From the NCBI GenBank assembly GCA_946885905.1, contig CAMPHL010000026.1, positions 1 to 12,324 of the forward strand: 12,324 nucleotides of DNA, written 5' to 3'. Source of the stretch: an uncultured Pseudomonadota bacterium. Its GTDB lineage: Bacteria; Pseudomonadota; Gammaproteobacteria; Burkholderiales; Usitatibacteraceae. Position numbers and translations under genes: made by a program. Shown in pieces: positions 1 to 6,302 of this stretch; the stretch's first letter is position 1, and every line of letters begins with the position of its first letter. A model generated the notes under the pieces. The model saw only the letters and a program-made list of their open reading frames with translations. It did not search any database and had not been told where the DNA came from.

Positions 1-1016
1 AGCGTGTTGCGTGCCGGCAGCAGGTCCGGGCGCTCGACGCGGCAGCGATCGAACACGTACGGGCAGCGCGGGTTGAAGGGGCACCCGGGCGGGATGGCAT
101 TCAGGCGCGGCATCGCGCCCTCGATCTGCGGCAGGCGTTCCACGTTCTGGCCCACGGCCGGGATCGACCCCATGAGGCCCTTCGTGTAGGGATGCTGCGG
201 GTCGTGGATCACCTGCTGCACGGGGCCGATTTCCACGATGCGCCCGGCGTACATGACCGCGACACGGTCCGCGGTCTCCGCGATCACGCCCATGTCGTGC
301 GTGACCAGCATCACGGCGGTGCCGTGCTCGCGGCACAGGCGCTTCAGCAGCGTGATGATCTGCGCCTGGATCGAGACGTCGAGCGCCGTCGTGGGCTCGT
401 CCGCGATGATGAGGCGGGGGTTCGCGCAGAGTGCCAGCGCGATGACCACGCGCTGGCGCATGCCGCCGGAAAACTGGTGGGGATAGTGGTCGATGCGCCG
501 CTCGGGAGCCGGGATGCCGACCTCGCCCAGCAGTTCGATCGCCCGCGCACGCGCCTGGGCCGCGTTCATCGAAAGGTGCTGCTGGATCGTCTCGGTGAGC
601 TGGCGGCCTACCGTGTAGAGCGGGTTGAGCGACGTGAGGGGGTCCTGGAAGATCGCGCCGATGCGCCGGCCGCGCACCTTGCGCATCTGCTCGGCGGGCA
701 GGTTGTCGATGCGGCCGCCTTCCAGCAGCACCTCGCCGCCCGCGATCCGGCCGGGGCGCTCGAGCAGCCCGATGATCGCCGTGCCGGTGATCGACTTGCC
801 CGCCCCCGACTCGCCGACCACGCCCAGCACCTCGCCGGGCGCGATGTCGAAGCTCACGTCGTCGACCGCGACCAGCGTGCCCCTGCGGGTGTTGAATTCC
901 ACCCGGAGGTTCTTCACTTCGAGCAGCGGTCTTACGCCGCTCCTCGACGGGTCTGGCCCCGGTGTTGCCGTTACCTGGTTTGCGGGGCCTGACCCGGGTG
1001 TTGCCGTTTCGGTCAT
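1..1016 (-). CDS. Peptide/oligopeptide ABC transporter ATP-binding subunit (DppD/OppD type), 3' end outside window
   Basis: This is the cytoplasmic ATPase that powers the peptide-type importer encoded just upstream. About 338 codons are visible and no stop is reached by position 1, so the gene is partial. In the reverse translation I see Walker A GESGAGKS (Lys about residue 74), the signature FSGGMRQR (Ser about 183), Walker B ADEPTTALD (Asp about 206), a VTHDMG switch His, and the C-terminal GCPFNPRCPY cysteine segment typical of OppD/DppD/OppF. The ATG (1016-1014) overlaps the TGA of the preceding small gene as ATGA, which supports this start. The ATPase homology (LLEVKNLRVEF) begins only near residue 28. 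The residues before it carry a duplicated TATPG segment and look like an extension absent from typical family members. The substrate cannot be told: dipeptide, oligopeptide and glutathione transporters share this ATPase type. A partner ATPase (DppF/OppF) would be expected beyond position 1. Confidence 0.95.
   Translation of the reverse strand, partial: MTETATPGSGPANQVTATPGPDPSRSGVRPLLEVKNLRVEFNTRRGTLVAVDDVSFDIAPGEVLGVVGESGAGKSITGTAIIGLLERPGRIAGGEVLLEGGRIDNLPAEQMRKVRGRRIGAIFQDPLTSLNPLYTVGRQLTETIQQHLSMNAAQARARAIELLGEVGIPAPERRIDHYPHQFSGGMRQRVVIALALCANPRLIIADEPTTALDVSIQAQIITLLKRLCREHGTAVMLVTHDMGVIAETADRVAVMYAGRIVEIGPVQQVIHDPQHPYTKGLMGSIPAVGQNVERLPQIEGAMPRLNAIPPGCPFNPRCPYVFDRCRVERPDLLPARNT
948..1010. 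repeat. Repeat/palindrome within the 5' coding region of the ABC ATPase
   Basis: Two direct copies of 27 bases lie at 1010-984 and 974-948 (minus strand), with period 36 and 22 of 27 bases identical. Each contains AACGGCAACACC. The same stretch holds an inverted repeat, GGGTCTGGCCCC (949-960) against GGGGCCTGACCC (984-995), with one mismatched pair. It encodes the extra N-terminal residues of the ATPase, with TATPGSGP and TATPGPDP as the duplicated peptides. GGGTC-palindrome elements of this sort are familiar as dispersed intergenic repeats in proteobacteria. That this is one of them captured into a coding region is my inference. Confidence 0.5.
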
Positions 1017-1414
1017 TTCGCCTCGGCCACCTTGAACTTCGCGCGGCATTCGCCGATCGGCTCGCTATGCCTCACCACCGGGGTCCACGCCTGCGTGGTC
1101 GGGCTGTCCAGCTTCGCGGCGAGGTAGTAGCGGGTGCACGGCTTCGCGTCGAGGTCGAAGTCGTGCTGGGTGGCCTGGGTGAAGCCCCGGCGCGGCGGCA
1201 GGTCGAGGGTCACCTTGCGCGCGCCCGGTGCGACCACCGCCTCGTTCCTCGCGATCATGACGGTCTCGCCGTCGACGCGGTTCACGATCACGGGGCGGAG
1301 GTTCGGGTCGGCGGAAGCGGCCCGGTCCGTGGTGATGATCGAGTAGGCCTGGTCATAGGGGCCGGCCAGGGCGCTCGTGGATAGCAGGATTGTGGCGATC
1401 ATGTAACGGTTCAT
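1013..1414 (-). CDS. Small exported hypothetical protein inside the ABC transporter operon (133 aa)
   Basis: I do not recognise the family. The ATG at 1414 is preceded by GAGGAG (minus strand 1426-1421) at 6-base spacing. That SD overlaps the stop codon of the permease gene upstream, so the two are translationally coupled. A longer reading from 1534 would run into the permease and is not credible. Residues 1-17 look like a Sec signal peptide (Arg3, hydrophobic stretch ATILLSTSALA, cleavage after Ala17). The mature part of about 116 residues is polar, with segments suggesting beta strands (RPVIVNRVDG, ETVMIARN, ARKVTLDLP) and a VAPGARKVTL stretch resembling the 'PG-x-x-x-v-x-l' turn of PEGA-like beta-sandwich domains. 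Two cysteines (93 and 123) could form a periplasmic disulfide. Its stop overlaps the ATPase start (ATGA). The position suggests a periplasmic role alongside the transporter or a chance passenger. No function is assigned. Confidence 0.8.
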   Translation of the reverse strand: MNRYMIATILLSTSALAGPYDQAYSIITTDRAASADPNLRPVIVNRVDGETVMIARNEAVVAPGARKVTLDLPPRRGFTQATQHDFDLDAKPCTRYYLAAKLDSPTTQAWTPVVRHSEPIGECRAKFKVAEAK

Positions 1415-1424
1415 GGCGTTCTCC

Positions 1425-2405
1425 TCAGCGAAGGCGCGGATTGAGGGCATCGCGCAGCCAGTCTCCAAGAACGTTGATCGAGAGCACCAGGATGACGAGC
1501 GCGGCCCCCGGGAACACTGTAATCCACCATTCACCCGAGAAGAGGAAGTCGTTGCCGATGCGGATCAGGGTGCCGAGCGAAGGCTGCGTGGGCGGCACGC
1601 CGACACCCAGGAAGGAGAGCGACGACTCGGTGATGATCGCCGCGCCGATCTGCAGCGTCGCGATCACGGTGACCGGGCCCAGCACGTTCGGCAGCACGTG
1701 CGAGAACATGATCGCGACCGGATGCCGCCCGATCACGCGGGCGGCCTGCACGTACTCCTTGTTGCGCTCGACGAGGGTCGAGCCCCGCACCGTGCGCGCA
1801 TAGCTCACCCACCCGGACGCGGCGATCGCGAGGATCAGCACGTACACGGCGAGCTGGTCGTGCAGCTCCTTGGGCAGCGCCGCGCGGGCGAGCCCGTCGA
1901 TCAGCAGCGCGATCAGGATCGCGGGGAAGGACAGCTGCACGTCGGCCACGCGCATGATGAAGGCGTCGAGCTTGCCGCCCACGTAGCCGCTCACGAGCCC
2001 GAGCGTCACGCCGAGGACCATCGCGAGGAGCGTGGCGAGCAGGCCGATCACGAGCGACATGCGCGAGCCGAAGATGATCGCGGAGATCACGTCCCGACCC
2101 TGGTCGTCGGTGCCCAGCAGGTAGGTGGGATTGCCGCGCTCGGTCCACGCCGGCGGCGTGAAGGCGTCGAGCAGGTTCAGGGTCCTCAAGTCGAACGGGT
2201 TGTGCGGCGCCACCCAGGGCGCGAACACCGCGGCGACGACGCACGCGAGCACGATCGCCGCGGCCACGACCACCAGGGGCGAGCGCCGGAAGCTGTAGAA
2301 GATGTCGCTGTCGAAGAAGCGGGTGACGTGCGACCGCGGCATTCGAACGGCGGCGAGCTTCTCGGCGGGATCCTTGGGCAACGCCTCGCTGCGGGTCTGG
2401 CCCAT
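1425..2405 (-). CDS. Peptide-type ABC transporter permease, DppC/OppC family (326 aa)
   Basis: This is the second inner-membrane channel subunit of the importer. The protein has a short cytoplasmic head, a first membrane segment (about residues 45-65, VVVAAAIVLACVVAAVFAPWVAP) followed by the OppC-type periplasmic NPFDLRTLNLLDAFTPPAW region, the characteristic LLGTDDQGRDVISAIIFGSRMSL motif, and five further hydrophobic segments. The EAA loop that docks with the ATPase reads KEYVQAARVIGRHPVAIMFSHVLPN. The C-terminus GDWLRDALNPRLR is typical of the family. The start at 2405 gives a TGATG overlap with the preceding permease stop. The G-run that encodes that protein's glycine tail (minus 2416-2411) sits 5 bases upstream and may serve as a weak SD. 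Met22 is a possible internal start. Length is a little over the usual 280-310 residues because of the N-terminal head. Confidence 0.96.
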   Translation of the reverse strand: MGQTRSEALPKDPAEKLAAVRMPRSHVTRFFDSDIFYSFRRSPLVVVAAAIVLACVVAAVFAPWVAPHNPFDLRTLNLLDAFTPPAWTERGNPTYLLGTDDQGRDVISAIIFGSRMSLVIGLLATLLAMVLGVTLGLVSGYVGGKLDAFIMRVADVQLSFPAILIALLIDGLARAALPKELHDQLAVYVLILAIAASGWVSYARTVRGSTLVERNKEYVQAARVIGRHPVAIMFSHVLPNVLGPVTVIATLQIGAAIITESSLSFLGVGVPPTQPSLGTLIRIGNDFLFSGEWWITVFPGAALVILVLSINVLGDWLRDALNPRLR

Positions 2406-3400
2406 CAGTGCCCCCCGCCCCCGGTGCCGCCAGTGCGCTCGACGCGCAGGCGCGGATCCACCGCGTAGTAGAGGAGGTCCACGATCAGGTTGATCACCAC
2501 GAAGATCAGCCCGATGAGGCACAGGTACGCCGCCATCACGGGGATGTCGGCGAACTGCACCGCCTGGATGAAGAGCAGGCCCATGCCCGGCCACTGGAAC
2601 ACCTGCTCGGTGATGATGGCGAAGGCGATGATGCCGCCCAGCTGCAGCCCCGCGATCGTGATCACGGGTACGAGCGTGTTCTTGAGCGCGTGGCCGAAAT
2701 GCACCGCCTGGTCCGAGAGGCCGCGCGCGCGCGCGAACTTGATGTAGTCGGTGCGCAGCACTTCCAGCATCTCGGCGCGCACCAGCCGCATGATGAGGGT
2801 GAGCGGGAAGAACGAGAGCGTGATCGACGGCAGGATCAGCGCCTTGGCGCCCGAAACGGTGAGCAGGCCCGTAGTCCAGGGGCCGATCGCGGTCGTGTCC
2901 CCGCGCCCGAAGGACGGAAGCACGCCCAGCCACACGGCGAAGATGAGGATGAGGAAGATGCCGATGAGGAAATTGGGCAGCGACACCCCCACGAGCGAGG
3001 TGGTGAGCAGCGCCCTCGAGACCCACGAATCGCGCCGCAGCGCCGTGTACACGCCGACCGGGATGCCCACGAAAAGCGCGATCAGCGCGGCCGTGATGGC
3101 GAGCTCCAGCGTGGCGGGCAGGCGCTCGACCAGCAGGGCCGAGACCGGCCGTCCCAGGCGAAGCGAGATGCCGAAGTTGCCCTGCACCGCATTGCCCAGG
3201 AACGTCGCGAACTGCTTGTAGAAGGGCTGGTCCAGGCCGAGCGAGGAGCGCATCGCCTCGCGGTCTGCCTGCGTGGCCTCCGGCGGAAGCATGAGCGCCA
3301 CCGGGTCGCCCACGAAATTGAAGAGCGAGAAGGCGATGAAGCCCACCACGAGCATGACGAGCACGCCCTGGACGAGCCGGCGGAGGATGAAGGCGGTCAT
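2405..3400 (-). CDS. Peptide-type ABC transporter permease, DppB/OppB family (331 aa)
   Basis: This is the first inner-membrane channel subunit of the peptide importer. It opens with the family-typical MTAFILRRLVQGVLVMLVVGFIAF membrane anchor, followed by the GDPVALMLPPEAT and LGLDQPFYKQFATFL periplasmic segments found in DppB/OppB. About five more hydrophobic helices follow. The EAA loop reads DYIKFARARGLSDQAVHFGHALKN, followed by the conserved FQWPGMG. The C-terminus VDPRLRVERT ends in a glycine-rich tail, GGTGGGGH. Length is normal for the family. The start directly follows the REP-like hairpin spacer, and only a weak SD-like GAGAA is visible before the ATG. Its stop overlaps the next permease start. 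Confidence 0.96.
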   Translation of the reverse strand: MTAFILRRLVQGVLVMLVVGFIAFSLFNFVGDPVALMLPPEATQADREAMRSSLGLDQPFYKQFATFLGNAVQGNFGISLRLGRPVSALLVERLPATLELAITAALIALFVGIPVGVYTALRRDSWVSRALLTTSLVGVSLPNFLIGIFLILIFAVWLGVLPSFGRGDTTAIGPWTTGLLTVSGAKALILPSITLSFFPLTLIMRLVRAEMLEVLRTDYIKFARARGLSDQAVHFGHALKNTLVPVITIAGLQLGGIIAFAIITEQVFQWPGMGLLFIQAVQFADIPVMAAYLCLIGLIFVVINLIVDLLYYAVDPRLRVERTGGTGGGGH

Positions 3401-3403
3401 TTC

Positions 3404-3470
3404 TCGTCGTCGCCCCCGCGAAGGCGAGGGCCCAATGGCTGGGCCCCGGCCCGCGCCGGGGTCGGCGAAG
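3404..3470. repeat. REP/BIME-like cluster of GC-rich hairpins between binding-protein and permease genes
   Basis: Three adjacent short palindromes fill the 75-base gap: CCCCCGC/GCGAGGG (3413-3430, one mismatch), GGGCCCA/TGGGCCC around a 5-base loop (3429-3447), and CCCCGGC/GCCGGGG around CCGC (3444-3461). The outer sequence TCGTCGTCGCCCCCGCGAAGGCG resembles the dispersed 'CCCGCGAAGGCGGG' repeats common in proteobacterial genomes; that resemblance is from memory. Such an element between a binding-protein gene and its permease genes usually stabilises the upstream mRNA or lowers downstream expression, as for the malE-malF REP in E. coli. Here that role is an inference. Confidence 0.75.
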
Positions 3471-3475
3471 CTAAC

Positions 3476-5056
3476 TCAGTTGATCTGTACCCACTTCACC
3501 GTGAGGCGGTTGTCCGCGCGGTGCACCACCTTCACGTTGGAGCGCATCGCCCACGGGATCACCTGGAAGTGCAGCGGAATGTGGCCCACGTCGTCCATGT
3601 GCACCTTGGTGATCTCGCGCGCGAGCTCCGCGCGCTTCTTGCGGTCGACCTCGGTCTTCAACTTGTCCACGGCGGCGTCGACCTTCGGGTTGGAGTAGCG
3701 CCCGAGGTTGTAGTCGCCGTCCGGGGTCTTCTCCACGCGCGTGCGCAGCAGGCTTTGCACCGCGTACTGCGAGTCGAACGTGGGGACGCCCCAACCCAGC
3801 ATGTAGAAGCTGGTGTCGAGGTTCTGGATCTTGGGGAAGTAGTTGGCGCGCGGCATCGCGTTCACCTTCACCTTGACGCCGACCTGGGCGAGCATGCCGG
3901 CGGTGGCCACGCAGATCTTCTCGTCGGCGATGTAGCGGTTGTTGGGGCAGTCGAGCGTGATCTCGAAGCCGTCCTTGTAGCCCGCCTCGGCCAGCAGCTT
4001 CCGGGCGCGCTCGCGGTCGACCTTGACCACCTTGTCCAGGTCCTTGGGATAGCCGTCGACCTGGGGCGCGAACATCACGCCCGTCGGGATCGAAAGCCCG
4101 CGCATCACCTGGGTCTTGATGGCGTTCAGGTCGATGGCGAGCTGGAAGGCCTCGCGCACGCGCTTGTCCTTGAACGGGTTCTTGCCCTTCACGTTCGAGT
4201 ACTGCAGCTCGTCGCGATACTGGTCGAAGCCGTAGAAGATGGTGCGGTTCTCGTTGCCTTCGACCACTTTCAGCTTCGGGTCCTGCTTCAAGCGCGGGAT
4301 GTCCTGCGGGGGCGGGTCCAGCACGAAGTCGATCTCGCCCGAGAGCAGCGCGGCAAGCCGCGTACCGTCCTGCTTGATCGGCTGGTACACGATCTCGGTC
4401 ACGTTGCCCTCGCGCTTGCCCCACCAGTTGGAGTTGAGCACCGCGACCGTCTTCACGTCCGCTTCACGCGAACGCAGGATGTAGGGGCCCGTGCCGTTGG
4501 CGTTGCGCGTGGCGAAAGTCTCTTCCTTGTTCTTGTAGTCCTGCGGCTTCAACACGTTGTGCTTGGTCGCCCAGGCCTTGCTCATGATGCGCACTTCGGT
4601 GAGCTGCGGGATGAGGACCGGCGCCGGGCCCTCGGTCAGGATCTCGACGGTGAAGTCGTCGACCTTCTTCGCCTCCTTCACGCCGGCGAGGTAGGGCTTG
4701 AAGTTGGAGGTATCCGAGAGCGCGCGCTGGATCGAGAACACCACGTCGTCGGCCGTGAAGGCCGTGCCGTCGTGGAACTTCACGCCCTGGCGCAGCTTGA
4801 AGCGCACCGTCGTGGGATTGACCTGCTGCCACTGCGTGGCGAGGCAGGGCTCGACCTTCAGCTCCTTGCCGCGCGTCACCAGCGTCTCGTAGATGTTGTC
4901 GAGGTACGCGTTGGTGAACCCTTCGTTGTTGCCGTGGGGATCGATCGTGGTGATGTCGCCCTGGCTCGAGAAGCGCAGCGTCTTGGCGAGGGCGGGCAGG
5001 GCGGTCAGTGCGAACGCGGCGGCAACGGCGGCAGCGAGGGCGCGACGGGCGGACAT
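3476..5056 (-). CDS. Periplasmic solute-binding protein, family 5 (peptide/nickel type, 526 aa)
   Basis: This protein captures the substrate in the periplasm and hands it to the two permeases downstream. Residues 1-24 form a Sec signal peptide (MSARRALAAAV..., cleavage after ALA). The mature protein shows the SBP_bac_5 layout: TLRFSSQGDITTIDPH, then the signature FKLRQGVKFHDGTAFTADDVVFSIQR (about residues 90-115), NGTGPYIL, the domain-swap region with FGFDQ-like YGFDQYRDE, KDKRVREAFQLAIDLNAI, and the C-terminal HMDDVGHIPLHFQVIPWAM. The 526-residue length fits DppA/OppA/GsiB relatives. The ATG at 5056 has GAGGAG (5072-5067) 10 bases upstream, a slightly long spacing. It is the first gene of the operon and is separated from the permeases by the REP-like element. 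It could bind peptides, glutathione or another ligand; sequence alone does not decide. Confidence 0.95.
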   Translation of the reverse strand: MSARRALAAAVAAAFALTALPALAKTLRFSSQGDITTIDPHGNNEGFTNAYLDNIYETLVTRGKELKVEPCLATQWQQVNPTTVRFKLRQGVKFHDGTAFTADDVVFSIQRALSDTSNFKPYLAGVKEAKKVDDFTVEILTEGPAPVLIPQLTEVRIMSKAWATKHNVLKPQDYKNKEETFATRNANGTGPYILRSREADVKTVAVLNSNWWGKREGNVTEIVYQPIKQDGTRLAALLSGEIDFVLDPPPQDIPRLKQDPKLKVVEGNENRTIFYGFDQYRDELQYSNVKGKNPFKDKRVREAFQLAIDLNAIKTQVMRGLSIPTGVMFAPQVDGYPKDLDKVVKVDRERARKLLAEAGYKDGFEITLDCPNNRYIADEKICVATAGMLAQVGVKVKVNAMPRANYFPKIQNLDTSFYMLGWGVPTFDSQYAVQSLLRTRVEKTPDGDYNLGRYSNPKVDAAVDKLKTEVDRKKRAELAREITKVHMDDVGHIPLHFQVIPWAMRSNVKVVHRADNRLTVKWVQIN

Positions 5057-5125
5057 TGGGAGGGGGCTCCTCTGAAAGTGCTTGATTTACTTGGAAGATC
5101 GAGGCGGCGCCATAATAACAGCACT
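5057..5125. promoter_or_regulatory. Divergent promoter region between the ABC operon and alaX
   Basis: This 69-base gap must carry the start signals of both divergent units unless they lie inside genes. It is the most AT-rich patch locally. On the plus strand CATAAT (5111-5116) is a plausible -10 with TTACTT (5087-5092) as a weak -35 at 18-base spacing. The predicted start would be near 5123, only about 3 bases before the alaX ATG at 5126, and no SD precedes that ATG. On the minus strand the overlapping TATTAT (5117-5112) could be the -10 for the binding-protein gene, but I see no good -35. Box assignments are tentative. Confidence 0.4.
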
Positions 5126-5827
5126 ATGACCGAGCCCATCTTCCGTGAAGCGCCGTACCAGCGCGAGGCGGCCGCCGCAGTGGCCAGCCTGGACGAGCGC
5201 GGCATCGTCCTCGATCGTACGGTTTTCTACCCCCGCGGGGGAGGGCAGGCCGGGGACACCGGGGAGCTCGTGCTTGCGGATGGGCGGGCGGTCTCGATCG
5301 TCGACACCGTAAAGGGTGAAGGATCGGAGATCATCCACGTTCCGGCGCCCGGACAGGACCTTCCCGTCATCGGCACGACCCTGACCGCGCGCATCGACTG
5401 GGAGCGCCGCCACCGCCACATGCGCTTCCATACGGCGACCCACCTGCTGTGCGCCATCGTCCCGCACCCGACCAACGGCTGCTCGATCACCGCCGATTAC
5501 GCGCGCCTCGACTTCGACATGGTCGAGCCGCTCGACAAGGCGCACCTCGAAGCCGAGCTCGCGCGGCTGGTCGGGGAGGCCCACGACGTGCGAACGATCT
5601 GGATCACGGACGAGGAGCTCGACGCCAAGCCCGAGCTCGTCCGCACGATGTCGGTCAAGCCGCCGCGCGGCGTGGGGCGCGTGAGGCTGCTCGAGATCGA
5701 CGGCGTCGACCTGCAGGCTTGCGGCGGCACACACATCGCCAACACGCGCGAGATCGGCCCCTTGCGGGTGGCGAAGATCGAGAAGAAGAGCGCGCGGTCG
5801 CGCCGCGTGGTGCTGGAGTTCGCTTGA
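5126..5827 (+). CDS. alaX: Alanyl-tRNA editing protein AlaX (free-standing editing domain, 233 aa)
   Basis: AlaX is a cytoplasmic trans-editing enzyme that deacylates mischarged Ser-tRNA(Ala) (and Gly), backing up the editing site of AlaRS. The zinc site is complete: HTATH (His102, His106) and CGGTH (Cys199, His203). The glycine-rich strand FYPRGGGQAGDTG (residues 34-46) before it matches the AlaRS second additional domain. The length fits the short or intermediate AlaX type without the C-Ala domain. The ATG at 5126 is chosen because MTEPIFREAPYQREAAAAV aligns with normal AlaX starts. The open frame upstream is only a GC-driven opposite-strand shadow. There is no visible SD and a -10-like CATAAT lies 10-15 bases before the start, so the mRNA could be almost leaderless. 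It converges on tctB, with 13 bases between stops and no terminator visible. Confidence 0.95.
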   Translation: MTEPIFREAPYQREAAAAVASLDERGIVLDRTVFYPRGGGQAGDTGELVLADGRAVSIVDTVKGEGSEIIHVPAPGQDLPVIGTTLTARIDWERRHRHMRFHTATHLLCAIVPHPTNGCSITADYARLDFDMVEPLDKAHLEAELARLVGEAHDVRTIWITDEELDAKPELVRTMSVKPPRGVGRVRLLEIDGVDLQACGGTHIANTREIGPLRVAKIEKKSARSRRVVLEFA

Positions 5828-5840
5828 GCGCGAAGCCCTC

Positions 5841-6302
5841 CTAGAACAGCATGCCGCCAGGCAGCGGCACCTGCAGCAGGAACCGGAAGCTCGCGTACAG
5901 CCCCCCCAGCACCAGGGCGCCGGTCAGCCCGTAGGCGATCGCCATGCGCGCGGTCCAGCGGTCGTAGTTCGACACCACCAGGATGGCCGAGTAGGCGACG
6001 ATGCTGGTCGCGAGGAAGCCCACGCGCTCGAGCAGCGCGGACCATGCCACGAACACAACGACCAGCGCGACGCGCCGCCAGGTGGAGGCAACCGCCCGGG
6101 GCTGCGGCGGGTCGCGCCGGCCCAGCACCACGACGATGTGCGCGATGGACAGCAAGATCATCGTCGTGCCGACGGTGCGCGGGAATACCGATCCCAGCGC
6201 GGAGAAGTCGCGCGAGTGCCACAGCGCCAGCGCGCCGATGGCGGCGAAGGCGGCCGAGGCCGCGATGGCGGGGTAGTCGGGTCGCGGCCGTGGCTCACTC
6301 AT
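5841..6302 (-). CDS. tctB: Tripartite tricarboxylate transporter small membrane subunit TctB (DUF1468, 153 aa)
   Basis: This is the small, poorly conserved membrane partner of TctA in a sodium-coupled tripartite carboxylate importer. The 153 residues contain four hydrophobic segments in the usual TctB layout: AIAASAAFAAIGALALWHS; the GSVFPRTVGTTMILLSIAHIVVVLG segment with the typical 'FP' turn; a pair ALVVVFVAWSALLERVGFLATSIVAYSAILVVS; and MAIAYGLTGALVLGGLYASFRFLLQVPLPGG. The ending LLQVPLPGG is a recognisable family feature. The ATG (6302) overlaps the tctA stop by 8 bases (ATGAGTGA), with AAGGGA 7 bases upstream as SD. It is last in the operon. No terminator is visible before the convergent alaX stop. 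Confidence 0.92.
   Translation of the reverse strand: MSEPRPRPDYPAIAASAAFAAIGALALWHSRDFSALGSVFPRTVGTTMILLSIAHIVVVLGRRDPPQPRAVASTWRRVALVVVFVAWSALLERVGFLATSIVAYSAILVVSNYDRWTARMAIAYGLTGALVLGGLYASFRFLLQVPLPGGMLF

Noticed and set aside
1425..3026. 533-codon minus-strand reading that would fuse extra sequence to the DppC-type permease
   Set aside because: The first 207 codons are out-of-frame shadow of the DppB-type permease. The family start and the TGATG overlap place the true start at 2405.
2408..5827. Plus-strand open frame of 1139 codons running into alaX
   Set aside because: Only its last 233 codons (alaX) are coding. The rest is an Arg/His/Glu/Asp-rich shadow opposite the binding-protein and permease genes, caused by high GC and few stops.
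5828..5840. Bidirectional terminator between alaX and tctB
   Set aside because: The gap is 13 bases and the nearby GC-rich inverted bases (about 5797-5811) make only a 5-bp stem with no T-run.
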